A DNA stretch of 64,000 bases, from contig NZ_CP040825.1 in the NCBI RefSeq assembly GCF_006228185.1, forward strand, positions 620,001 through 684,000, in the 5' to 3' direction. The DNA comes from Mycoplasma nasistruthionis (GTDB lineage Bacteria; Bacillota_I; Bacilli_A; Mycoplasmatales; Metamycoplasmataceae). Position 1 is the stretch's first letter. Every line of letters begins with the position of its first letter. Made by a program: the position numbers and the translations under genes. Shown one piece after another: positions 1-10,646 of this stretch. The notes beneath the pieces were generated by a model. It was given only the letters and a program-made list of their open reading frames with translations, had not been told where the DNA came from and made no database searches.

Positions 1-1674
1 TGCATGACCTGTGGATTTAAAACGTGTTGAATTTTTAATAAATTCAACTTTTTGTAATGGGGAAAAATAATAAGCTAAATTATGATAAACACTGTGCAAT
101 TCATCAAGTTTGTTTTCGATGATATCCAAATAAGCTTTAGCGTTATCAACAGGGTCTGTTGATAATAATAAAACTTTATTCGCTTGACCTATGAAATTAT
201 CAAAATCATCTATGTGTTTGATATTTTTAAGCCCGTATAAGTTCTCTAAAATAAATTTTAATTGATTGTAAACGCTTTGTCTATCTTCTACTGATGGTTT
301 AGTTCTGTTTAATTTTGAAGTTTTAACTTGTTGAACCGTTTTACCTTGAATTAAGAAATTTACACCATAAACTTTGTCGCCGTTGTAGTAAAAATTGTAA
401 TAATTGTTGCTGCCGAAAATTAAATTGAACAGTCAAAAAGGTATATATATATCGTTTGAGTTTTCTTCGCGTGCAAAATACAGTTCAGCTCCATATTTTT
501 GGAGATCATACTCTGTATTTTTGTTGTCTTTATTATCTTTTGACTCTATGGTCTTAATTACACCATCAAAATGTTTTGTGTCTTCAGGGTGTTCTGAGAA
601 GAAAAACAATTTACTATCAGTAGCAATAATTTTGTTTTCAAGCGAATCAATAATAAATTTTCTCTTTTCATAACCGTTATGACCAATTTCAAACTCATAA
701 ATTGTTGGTTTAACTCTTGTCATGGTTATATCGTTTTTGTTTAACAACCCTCTGAATAAGCCGTCAACAGGTTTACCTTTGATAAACGAAAGCGCGTCGT
801 TTAATTTGATGTAAAAATCATGTTTATCATTTACTTTATATAAATCTATTGATGATTTTGTAAATCTTTTGCCTTGATCTGTATTCACAAACGGAATTGT
901 TGTTTTTTGGAGTTTTGAAACAACAAAAGTTGATCTGGCTTTTTCATCTCTCTTTTCAATAAATTGATCTAATAATGGTTTATTATCAATTTCTTTTTCT
1001 GTTACATCGGTTGTAGTTGTGTCGCTAGAATTAGTTTTTGAAGTATCGCTTTCTGATTCTGTCGCAGGTTTCAGATCTTTGCTTGTATCACTAATAGCAT
1101 TATTGTTAATATATGTTCCTGGGTTAGCTTCTGTTCCTGGGTTAGCTTCTGTTCCTGGGTTAGCTTCTGTTCCTGGGTTAGCTTCTGTTCCTGGGTTAGC
1201 TTCTGTTCCTGGGTTAGCTTCTGTTCCTGGGTTAGCTTCTGTTCCTGGGTTAGCTTCTGTTCCTGGGTTAGCTTCTGTTCCTGGGTTAGCTTCTGTTCCT
1301 GGGTTAGCTTCTGTTCCTGGGTTAGCTTCTGTTCCTGGGTTAGCTTCTGTTCCTGGGTTAGCTTCTGTTCCTGGGTTAGCTTCTGTTCCTGGGTTAGCTT
1401 CTGTTCCTGGGTTAGCTTCTGTTCCTGGGTTAGCTTCTGTTCCTGGGTTAGCTTCTGTTCCTGGGTTAGCAGAATTCTTTGGATTTTTTGGTGTTTTATC
1501 AATTATTGGTTTTGCTACTTTTTCATCATTATTTCGTTTGTTTTTTGGATTTTCTGTTTTTATATCTTTGTTACTTTCAGATTTTAAATTAACACACGAT
1601 GTTGAAATAGTTGTCAAAACTGTTGTTGACGACAAAATTAATAATATACCTTTTATTTTTGTTAATTTATTCAT
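1..1674 (-). CDS. Repeat-bearing lipoprotein, probable S41-peptidase-like (partial)
   Basis: Begins at ATG 1674 with a prokaryotic lipoprotein signal peptide ending in a lipobox (TTISTSC), so the mature protein is probably lipid-anchored on the outer face. Next come a Lys/Asn-rich linker, 19 perfect NPGTEA hexapeptides, a Ser/Thr/Asp-rich linker, and from about residue 250 a folded domain. The TGA at 433-435 is Trp; the frame stays open to base 1, so the C-terminus lies outside the window (558 residues visible). The segment around NYYNFYYNGDKVYG and the later ELHSVYH recall mycoplasma S41-type (tail-specific protease-like) lipoproteins; this family call rests on memory of motifs and the catalytic serine region is not in view. 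A TATAAT-like element sits only a few bases before the ATG and there is no Shine-Dalgarno, so the transcript may be leaderless. Confidence 0.75.
1115..1470 (-). repeat. Perfect 18-bp tandem repeat inside lipoprotein gene
   Basis: The plus-strand unit gttcctgggttagcttct starts at 1115 and recurs every 18 bases up to 1457: 19 complete identical units plus a partial twentieth. On the minus strand it encodes NPGTEA hexapeptides. I see no mismatch between units, which points to recent expansion and probable copy-number variation by replication slippage. Length changes would stay in frame. Confidence 0.97.
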
Positions 1675-1733
1675 AATGAAATTATATTCTTATAAATTTG
1701 ATTTCTAGTTTATTAATAAGTTTTAAAAAACAA

Positions 1734-1756
1734 AAAACACTCATAAAGAGTGTTTT
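1734..1756 (-). terminator. Rho-independent terminator of the HinfI-like R-M operon
   Basis: Stem AAAACACTC / GAGTGTTTT with a 5-base loop. Read on the minus strand it is followed by a T-rich run, just downstream of the restriction gene. Confidence 0.8.
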
Positions 1757-1812
1757 ATAATTCTTTGATAATTCTTTCAAATTGTTTTTTAACAAAATCA
1801 TTTTCAGAAAGT

Positions 1813-2542
1813 TTAGAAAGGTAATCCGAAACTTCTTCATAGTCTATTTTTAAAAACTTTTTTAAAAAATTCTTTTTCTCTTAAAATGACTGTTTTTTTA
1901 GGTAAATAACAATTTTCTTTCTTTTTCTTATCATTGAAATAAAACAAAATAGGTTTTATATTTTCCTTATCTTTTACATCAAATTCTTCGATTAAACAAG
2001 AATAAGTTCTTATAAGCTTTTTATTTATGTTTATAAATTTACCAGTATCATGATCATCATTATATTTAATTTCTAAATAATAAATTTCATTTGAGATTTT
2101 ATTTTTAAAAAGTAAATCAACATCCTGCATTGTTTGATGTGAATTTTCAGGATAATTTATCGAATTTAAAACCAGTGTCTGCTGTAAATTAGAAAATTCG
2201 TATTCGACATTAGATTTAACAGTCGTTTGTTTGTTGATATATTCATCAATTATTTTTTCATTTAAGTTATTTAGTTTAAAACTATTATTTCTTTTATTGC
2301 TATATTTTTTAATAATTTCATATCTACCATCTAGTTCTAAAAGTTTCGTTATAAATTCTTCAATAAAATTACCAAATTGAATATTGATGCTTTGTAATAA
2401 ACCAGCCAAAATTCTGTATTTTTTAGGTATTATATGAACTTTTTTATCTTGTTTGCGCACTATTTCAACTACTTTTTGTGTCAATACTTTTTCATTCAAT
2501 ATTTTTAAAATTCGTTCTTCAACTCATTTTGTAAAATTGTCA

Positions 2543-2550
<8 letters not shown>
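1813..2550 (-). CDS. Type II restriction endonuclease, HinfI-like partner
   Basis: 245 residues from ATG 2550, reading TGA as Trp near residue 9 and near the C-terminus (1837-1839), stop TAA 1813-1815. A PD-(D/E)XK nuclease signature is visible: QDVDLLF with Asp about residue 145, then YYLEIKYN with Glu about 160 and Lys about 162. It overlaps the last 8 bases of the methyltransferase gene, so the two are translationally coupled. The pairing with a HinfI/CcrM-class methylase, and a size close to R.HinfI (262 residues), make cleavage at GANTC the likeliest activity. Specificity is inferred from the methylase; I cannot align the endonuclease itself. It looks intact. Confidence 0.75.
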
Positions 2551-3622
<1,072 letters not shown>

Positions 3623-3693
3623 TTTATCCTTAATGAGTACTTGTTGTTTTAATTATAGCAATTAAATTTTGTTGAATTATTTTGCCGGACTCA

Positions 3694-3716
3694 AAAACAC
3701 TCAAAATGAGTGTTTT
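3694..3716 (-). terminator. Terminator after the dnaA-dnaN-S4 gene cluster
   Basis: Stem AAAACACTCA / TGAGTGTTTT with a 3-base loop, between the S4-domain gene and the methylase gene. It carries runs on both sides, so it could work on either strand; the gene order makes the minus strand relevant. Confidence 0.65.
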
Positions 3717-3720
3717 TTCT

Positions 3721-3927
3721 TTATTTTTCTATTTTGTAATATGTTGAGTTAATGAATATAACATCGCCACCTCTTAATTTAGCACTTCTGCCAGCTGGTA
3801 CTTTATCGTTAATTAATATAGTATTTGTTTCTAAAAAGTTTTTGGAAGCACCACCTGTATCAATTAATCCTATAACTTTTAAAAATTGGCTTAATTTAAT
3901 GTGATCATCTTTAATTTTAAAAGTCAT
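3721..3927 (-). CDS. S4-domain RNA-binding protein (YaaA/RlbA type)
   Basis: A 68-residue protein made almost wholly of one S4 RNA-binding fold: the core IKLSQFLKVIGLIDTGG, then INDKVPAGRSAKLRGGDVI. Small S4 proteins of this kind sit next to dnaN in Bacillus and many Mollicutes (YaaA family) and are linked to ribosome assembly. The start codon follows the dnaN stop by one base, so the two are surely co-transcribed. Function beyond RNA binding is not visible from sequence. Confidence 0.88.
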   Translation of the reverse strand: MTFKIKDDHIKLSQFLKVIGLIDTGGASKNFLETNTILINDKVPAGRSAKLRGGDVIFINSTYYKIEK

Positions 3928-3928
3928 T

Positions 3929-5059
3929 TTAATACCTTCTTAAAGGTGTAATAAACTGAATGTGGTTTTTGTCACTTTCAGATGAAATTAAAACTTTGTC
4001 AGCATTTTCTGAAATAAATATATTAATTAGCCCAGGGTTTAATACACTAGCTGCTTCTTTTACATAGTTGTAATTGAAATCAATTTCTAAACCATAACCT
4101 TTAACTATTTTTAATCCGTTTGTATTTGATGTACCGGTTCCAAGCTCAGGAATTTCATAGTTTAGATTTAATTCATTTTCAGAAAAATTAAATGCCATCT
4201 TTTTGTCTTTTTCATTTGTGTAGAATAAAGCTTTATTTATTGTTCTAATTAGTTCATCTCTATCAATTTGATAATGACGTGAGAATTTGGTTTGTAATAA
4301 TCCTTGAATTTGAATTGGTTCAGCTTTGTTTAAAACTACTCAAACTGTCGTATCTTCATAAATGATACCAATTCTTGATTTAGTGAAATAAATTCCCACG
4401 TTTTCAGGTGCATCTTTTGTAATAATTTTCTTTAAGTTTTTAGCATCAATAACTATGTTTAAATCAATTGGTTGGTCAATGAACAATAATTGAGTAGATA
4501 GTCTATAAGAGTCAGTAGCAACAAAACGAATTGCATGTTTGTTATCTTCTGTATGTAAATAGTGTAAGTTTATACATTTATAAATTACTGAAATTAATTT
4601 ATCGCTTGTTTGAGTGGTTGATATTGAAACATCAGAAACAATTTTTTCAAATTCTTTCGAATTGATTTGAAGTGGATTTTCTGGTTCATCAAATGAAATT
4701 TGAGGATATTCAGAAGCATCTATTTTAGTTAAAGTAAATTTAGTTGTTCCTTCATAAATATCAATTAAATTTCCTTTTGTTTCGAATGTTACAAATTTAT
4801 CGAATTTCTTAATTATATTTTTAAGAATGTTAGCGTTTATTAAGACACTACCTTCTCTTGTTACTTTAACTGATGTTTCATCAACTTTTACTCTTTTTTT
4901 AGCACCCATAATAGATGAAGCCCCAACAAGAGTTAGATATTCATTATCGATTGAAAAATTAATACATCTAAAAGTTGGATATGTATCACTACTATCTATA
5001 TAGTTTGAAATAAATTCAACTAAATGTTCAATTTTGTTTTTTGAAATTTGAAATTTCAT
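3929..5059 (-). CDS. dnaN: DNA polymerase III beta subunit (sliding clamp)
   Basis: 376 residues, the expected length for the three-domain clamp that rings DNA and tethers PolC. The start (MKFQISKNKIEHLVEFIS) and the middle block ENPLQINSKEFEKIVSDVSISTTQ followed by RFVATDSYRLS are diagnostic of DnaN. One internal TGA (4340-4342) encodes Trp. The C-terminus keeps the beta-clamp ending, here FITPLRRY, close to the usual LPMR/VR tail. A GGAG Shine-Dalgarno precedes ATG 5059. It lies directly downstream of dnaA and runs into the S4-domain gene, the classical origin cluster. Confidence 0.96.
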
Positions 5060-5206
5060 ATTTTCTCCAAATAAATATTAATAATATAGATTGTTAATAT
5101 GTTAAATTTAAGCAAAAAGTTAAAATTAAGCCTGTTTTTAAGCCAAAAATTAACTTTTTCTTAAATTTCAATATGTGAATTAAATTCTTAATAAGTGTTA
5201 ATAAGT
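5060..5206. other. dnaA-dnaN spacer with DnaA-box-like motifs
   Basis: This 147-base AT-rich gap carries tgttaataa at 5196-5204 and a looser tgtgaatta at 5174-5182, both degenerate forms of the inverted DnaA box. It may be a second part of a bipartite origin or an autoregulatory site; the motifs are weak in such AT-rich DNA. Confidence 0.35.
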
Positions 5207-6616
5207 CTAAATAAAATCAATTTTAGATCTTAGTTCATTCACAACTATATTAAGTGATTCTTTGTTTTCTTCGTTCTTTTTAAAAACGTTAAGAATTGTT
5301 GCGTGGTCTTTTTGCAGTATTTTTCCTATTTCAACAGATGAAATATCTTTGAAATAAATTTTTATCATATGGACAGCTGCTCAACGGGCAACTACGATTT
5401 CTTTTTTTCTTGATTTTCCGGTGATATCTTTCGTAGTGATTTTGTAATATTTAGCAACTTCTTTTAAGATAGTTTCCGGCTTGGCTTTTTCTTTTTCAGT
5501 AACATAATCTACAAGTATATTCTTAACAACATTTAAGACAACATCTTTGTCGCTTGATTTGATTTTTTCACGATAAAAACCAAGTCTTTTTATTGCGCCA
5601 ATTAAAGTGTTTAAGCTTTTGGTTGTACTTCTAGCAATGTACTTAATTGCTTCTTCACTAAAGTCGTTTTCATCTAAGTTCTCACTAGGTAAAAAAGCAC
5701 ATAAAAGCTTTTTATAATCATTATAATTAGGCTCTAAAAGACGTGTTTGAAAACCAGATGAAATGCGTGAAATAATACGGTCATGAAAATTCTTAGAAAT
5801 TTCTTTTAAGTCTTTCTCACTGGTGATTATGGTTATTTTACCTTCAAAAATACGATCATCTAAAATCTTAAAAATTAAGTCTTTTGTAGCTTTTTTGTTA
5901 CCTTCTCCAAAAACATGAAAATCATCAAAAAATAAATAGTCATATTCTTTAACTAAGCTATTTGTTAACCTATCTATAACATCAGTTCTATTGTCTTTCA
6001 TGTAAGAAGTAACTTGGTTTGTAAAATCGATTGGTTTAATAACAAAAACAGATTTTCCTTTTGAAACTAATTCGTTTTCAAGGGCTGAAATAATATGTGT
6101 TTTTCCATGCCCTGATTTACCTGAAATGAAAAGAACATTGTGTGAATATTCATTATTAATTATTGATTGAATAATTTCATAAACTTCACTATTAAAATGA
6201 CAATTTATATAGTTGCTAAAAGTTTTTGTTTTATCTAAATCTTTTTTGATAGATGAAAGATTTATTTTTTTAGTTACAGTTATGCTTTTAACAACTTTTT
6301 GTGTTTCTTTTTGAGCTTGAACTGTTAATTCATCAACTAAAGTGTAAGTATAGTCTCTACCAAGAACATCGAAAACAGCTTTTTCAAAAAATTCATTGTT
6401 GTTTTTTTTGAAATCAGCTAGATTTGGATAGGGTTTCTTTATAAAAATAACAATATTTTTATCTTCGATTGTTAAAACTTTTAATTTTTTAAAAAAAGTA
6501 TTAAATAAAAAAGGATCTCTAATCTCAGATTTAAAATACTGAATTAATTGATTTTCTTTAACATTTAAATTAACCTCTTCAGGTGTGGGAGGTTTTTTAT
6601 TTAGCGTGTTATTCAT
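5207..6616 (-). CDS. dnaA: Chromosomal replication initiator DnaA
   Basis: 469 residues. The N-terminal domain (about 1-110) is followed by an AAA+ domain with Walker A GKSGHGKTH and Walker B YLFFDDFH, sensor region RIISRISSGF, and a C-terminal DNA-binding domain ending in the DnaA signature block containing VARWAAVHMIKIYF and DHATIL. The TGA in that signature (5381-5383) is Trp and must be read through. DnaA-ATP binds 9-mer boxes, melts oriC and loads the helicase. ATG 6616 has no evident Shine-Dalgarno; a TATAAA element lies about 12 bases upstream, so the mRNA may be nearly leaderless. dnaN follows after 147 bases. Confidence 0.96.
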
Positions 6617-6898
6617 AACTAAATTTTATACACTTTTAATAATATAAATTTTAAAACTATTAATAAATAAGTAATTTACAATTAATTAACAGTGTAATTC
6701 ACAGTTTTTAGCACTAAAAAATAGAGTTTTTATAACTTATTAACAAATGTGAATAAATATTTTTTAAAGTTGTTAATAACTAATTGATATTAATTAAAAT
6801 AAAGTTGTTAATAAGCCTGTGAATAAATCAGGTGCAAAAAATACAAATATTAACTAATTATTACACTTATATTTTTTAAATATCTTATAATTTATATT
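6617..6898. other. Probable origin of replication (oriC)
   Basis: A 282-base gene-free stretch, very AT-rich, at the point where coding direction flips from minus (dnaA side) to plus (recD2 side). It holds a cluster of DnaA-box-like 9-mers: ttattaaca 6737-6745, tgtgaataa 6748-6756, tgttaataa 6771-6779, tgttaataa 6806-6814 and tgtgaataa 6818-6826. The tgtgaataa sites differ by one base from the inverted Escherichia coli consensus TTATCCACA. Location next to dnaA, strand switch and box cluster agree; GC skew was not computed. Confidence 0.8.
6886..6891 (+). promoter_or_regulatory. Pribnow box of the recD2-like gene
   Basis: TATAAT ending 7 bases before ATG 6899, with no Shine-Dalgarno between. 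Transcription would start at or next to the start codon, implying a leaderless mRNA. Confidence 0.55.
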
Positions 6899-9115
6899 AT
6901 GAATACAGTTAATGAAAATGGTTTATTTATTCAAAAAATTAAAGGTGGAAAAGATGAAGGCTGAGCCTTGTTTTTGTTTAAAACAGAAGAAAATGTAACA
7001 TACAGGGTTTATATGACAAAAAACTTTCCAAATTTAAGAATGAGATATAAAGTAACATTAAATCAAAACGATAAAGGTAGTTGAACATTAAATTCATTTA
7101 CTCCTATAATCGAAGTTAGAGAAATTAATTGAGAAGATCAATTTACAAAAATACCAAATATCGGAAAATTATCAGCAGCTAAGCTTAACAAAGCTTTCGG
7201 TAAAGATATTTTCAGAATGGTTGACGATTTAGAAAAATATAAAGAAAAACTTCTAGAAGTAATAAAAGAAAGCCAAATAGAATCTATAAAAATGTATTAC
7301 GATGAAAAAAGAGATTTAATCAACGGTTTGATTGGATCAGAAAAAAATTCACAAAGTCACTTAGAATTTTTCTATGCCAACAGTTTACAAGAAACAATTT
7401 TGCCAATTTTAGACAAAATACACGAAGGCCAAGACATTAATTATGTAACTCATTATAAAACCAACAATCCATATATTTTAATTAACGATGAATACATAGG
7501 TTTTATGGAAGTTGTTGACAGATTTGCTCTTTCTTTAGGGTGAAAAAATGACTGTTTTTATAGATATGAAGCTTATTTTTTAAATCGAATGAAGTTTTAT
7601 GAAAATTACAATTCAACTCTGATCAGAATTGATGTTGTAATGAAAGATGTTCAAGACTTTTTTCAAGACCTAAATCAAGATATAGAAAATGAATATATTA
7701 ATTTAATGTTGCAAAATGGTTCATTAACACTAACCGATCAAGAAAATTTAAAAGTTACTAGAACGGCACTTTTAAACAAAGAAAAATTCATAGCAAAAAA
7801 ATTATTAAATATACAAAAAAATAAACCTACAATTAGCTTAACAAGTGAAACTAATTCACAACTTCACGCTCTTACTCCGCTTCAAAAAAGAGCTTATTCA
7901 AACTTTATAAATGAAAATGTATCAATTATTTCAGGTGGTCCTGGAACTGGTAAAACATTTATTATTAAGCATATTTTTGATACTCTTAAATCTAATAAAT
8001 TAAAATCAGAAGTTGATTATGCGATTTTAGCTCCAACTGGTAGAGCTGCAACAAATATAGCTTCAAAATCAAAGGCTAAAGTTAAAACAATTCATAGTTT
8101 ATTGCAAATAAAAGACACAAAAACAGCAGTACCTTATGATGTTTATGATAAGTTAAAAGATTTAAAAATATTAGTTATTGATGAGTTTTCAATGGTTGAT
8201 GTAAATCTATTAGAAAAATTACTTAAAACATGTCCTAGTGTTGAAAAAATCGTCTTAATTGGCGATAAAGATCAATTGCCAGCAATTGGACCTGGTGATT
8301 TATTAAATGATTTAATCAATTCTGAAAAGTTTCCGACTGTAAAATTTGAAGAGTTTTTTAGAAGTGATTCACAAACAATTTGAAAACATTTTAGTTCAAT
8401 AAAAAACAAAAAAATGCCTGAATTTGAAAAAGGTGTAGTTGATTTAGTTGTATCAAATCCACAAACATTTAAAGAAGATATATTAAACATCTTTGAAAAG
8501 AAAGTTGAAAAATACGATATTAAAAATACAATGTTGATTTGCCCTGTAAACAAAGGTGAATTAGGATTGGATAAACTTAATCCATTAATTCAAGAAAGAA
8601 TTAATCCGGACGGTAAAGTTATTTATGAAAGCAACAGAAAAACACAAAAAATAACTTTTAAAATTGGTGATAAAGTTATGCAACTAGAAAACAGGATTGC
8701 TGATGATATTTGCAACGGTGATATTGGTTTTATTAAAGATGTTATTTACTCAAATAAAAAGACAAAAGATAACAAACAACAAATTGACAAAATTATTGTT
8801 AGTTATGAAAGACCTGATGCTCCAAACAAAGAAATTTCATATACTAAAAATGAGTTTGAAAGAGAAGTTAAGCTTTCATATGGTTCAACAGTTCACAAGT
8901 TCCAAGGTTCTGAAATTGCTTCAGTAATTTTTGTGGTTCATCCTGACTATTCAGGTATGTTAAAACAAAACTTAATATATACAGCAACTTCCAGAGCAAT
9001 TAAGAACTTAACAATTATTACTATAAGTCCTGAGTTTTATATTCAAAAATGTTTAGATGTAGACAAAACTAATAATAAAATAGAAACTAATTTAAGAAAA
9101 TTTTTAGTAGATTAG
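6899..9115 (+). CDS. recD2: RecD2-like 5'-3' DNA helicase
   Basis: 738 residues with TGA codons read as Trp. The N-terminal region has a helix-hairpin-helix-like stretch (IPNIGKLSAAKLNKAFG, about residues 86-102) as in RecD2/YrrC proteins. The superfamily 1B motor follows: Walker A GGPGTGKT about residue 345, LAPTGRAA (motif Ia), DEFSMVD about 427, GDKDQLPAIGPGD (motif III), and the late STVHKFQGSE and TATSRA motifs near the end. RecD2 enzymes act in repair and replication-fork maintenance without RecBC. ATG 6899 is preferred because it follows a TATAAT and gives the full N-terminal domain. First gene of the rightward arm; pth follows after 7 bases. Confidence 0.88.
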
Positions 9116-9122
9116 AGGTTGT

Positions 9123-9680
9123 ATGAAATTAATAGTAGGACTAGGGAATCCTGGAGAAAATTATAAATACACAAGACATAACGCTGGTTTTTTAGCTATT
9201 GATAAAATATGTGAAAAACTAAATGTAGAACTTAATAAATCTAAATTTAATGGTATTTATGCGAAGGTAGATGATTTAGTTATAGCAAAACCCTTAACTT
9301 ACATGAATGAGTCAGGAACATTTATTCAAGCTTTATGTAACTTTTTCAAAATTCAACCAGATGATGTTTTAGTAATTCATGATGAAAAAGACTTTCCTTT
9401 AGGAAAAAGTGCTATCAAAATAGGTGGTAGTGGTGGAAGTCATAACGGTGTTTTAAGTGTTATTAAACACTTAGGAACTGAAAACTTCAAACGTTTAAAA
9501 ATAGGTATTACAATTCCATTTGAAGGTCAATTAAGAGATTTTGTGTTAGGAAAATTTAGCGACACTGAGCTAAAGGTTTTAAATGAAGTTTTAAATAGCG
9601 CAGCTGAAGCAAGTATTTCTTATGCATTCAATGATATTTATGCAGTAATGAACAAGTTTAATTCTAAGCACAAAGGATAA
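9123..9680 (+). CDS. pth: Peptidyl-tRNA hydrolase
   Basis: 185 residues, standard for Pth, which frees tRNA from dropped-off peptidyl-tRNA. The N-terminal signature GLGNPGENYKYTRHNAGF contains the catalytic His at about residue 19; KPLTYMNESG, HDEKDFPLGK and GGSGGSHNG complete the active site and tRNA-binding loop. An AGAGG Shine-Dalgarno lies 5 bases before ATG 9123. The stop overlaps the tilS start (taATG), implying translational coupling. Confidence 0.96.
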   Translation: MKLIVGLGNPGENYKYTRHNAGFLAIDKICEKLNVELNKSKFNGIYAKVDDLVIAKPLTYMNESGTFIQALCNFFKIQPDDVLVIHDEKDFPLGKSAIKIGGSGGSHNGVLSVIKHLGTENFKRLKIGITIPFEGQLRDFVLGKFSDTELKVLNEVLNSAAEASISYAFNDIYAVMNKFNSKHKG

Positions 9681-10533
9681 TGAAAAAATATTTATTAGCA
9701 ATTAGCGGTGGCCCTGACAGTATGTATTTATTGAATAAGTACAAAAATAAAGATATTGTAGTTGCCCATGTTAATTACGGAATAAGAGAAGATGCAGAAT
9801 TAGACACTAAAATAGTGTCTGATTTTTGTATAAAAAATAATATAAAATTTGAGATTTTAAGACTTCAAAAAACAGATTTTAAAACAGGTAACTTTCAAGA
9901 TTGAGCTAGAGAACAGCGTTATGATTTTTTTAAGAGAATTTATAAAAAATATAATTGTCAAACTCTTTTAACAGCACATCATTTAGATGACTTTTTCGAA
10001 ACAGCAATGATGCAAAAAAATAGTCAAAGAAAAGCTTTATTCTTTGGTATTAAACAAAAAAACATAATAAAAAATATGATAATCGAAAGACCGCTTATTA
10101 AGATGTTTAAGTCTCAAATTCTAAGAAAATGCATTAAATATCAAATACCTTTTAACGATGACTATACAAACTTTCAAACAACTTATCAAAGAAATATAAT
10201 AAGAATGAATTATAAAAACAAATTTATTCAAAAAAATTCAAAATTTGGTGTTTTAAATTTAGAAACATTTTTTTGAAAATTAAAGAAAAACAAATTCAAA
10301 AACAATTTTTAATTTGACAAAATAGCCGATTTAGTCAAGACACTTTTAAAAATTTAAAAAATAAACAAGAATTAATTTTTATGTTTATTAATCAGCATTT
10401 TGAAAAAATCAATCTATCAAAAAAGAAAATAAATTCAATCATTGATTTTGTTTTGTCAAATAATAGAACAAGCAATTTTTTACTTAAAGAAAAAACGCAT
10501 TTAAGGAAAATCAAAGGAAAAGTTCAAATTTAG
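9680..10533 (+). CDS. tilS: tRNA(Ile)-lysidine synthase, frameshifted
   Basis: TilS adds lysine to C34 of tRNA-Ile(CAU) so that it reads AUA. The PP-loop ATP pyrophosphatase motif SGGPDS is at residues 9-14, followed by VVAHVNYGIRE and LLTAHHLDDFFET, all typical. As given, the frame ends at TAA 10310-10312 (210 residues). From there a second frame continues as WQNSRFSQDTFKNLKNKQEL to TAG 10531-10533 with no start of its own and clearly belongs to the same protein. Adding one T to the run of five at 10306-10310 restores a single 284-residue protein, normal for mycoplasma TilS. Either the base was lost in the sequence or the C-terminal domain is really severed. A terminator follows. Confidence 0.85.
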
Positions 10534-10570
10534 TATTAATTTACACCACAAAAATGAAAAAATACAATTT

Positions 10571-10593
10571 AACCCCTGTTTTCTGGGGGTTTT
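10571..10593 (+). terminator. Terminator after tilS
   Basis: Stem AACCCC / GGGGTT with a 9-base loop followed by a short T run, between tilS and the ftsH promoter. Confidence 0.75.
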
Positions 10594-10610
10594 AATTAAA
10601 CAAATTAATA

Positions 10611-10616
10611 TATAAT
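10611..10616 (+). promoter_or_regulatory. Pribnow box of ftsH
   Basis: TATAAT 36 bases before GTG 10647, downstream of the tilS terminator; ftsH therefore has its own promoter. Confidence 0.55.
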
Positions 10617-10646
10617 TAATTTATTAATTATATGAAAGGAGAAAGA

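Noticed and set aside
1115-1470. CRISPR-like array
   Set aside because: The units abut with no spacers and lie in frame inside a gene; it is a coding minisatellite.
1019-1708. Open frames across the lipoprotein repeat on the plus strand and in another minus frame (VPGLAS- or TQEQKL-type repeats)
   Set aside because: They are by-products of an 18-base unit without stop codons in those frames; the lipoprotein frame has the signal peptide and the downstream domain.
10632-10634. ATG 10632 as the ftsH start
   Set aside because: It is in frame, but the AAAGGAGAA lies after it and at good distance from GTG 10647, so GTG is preferred.
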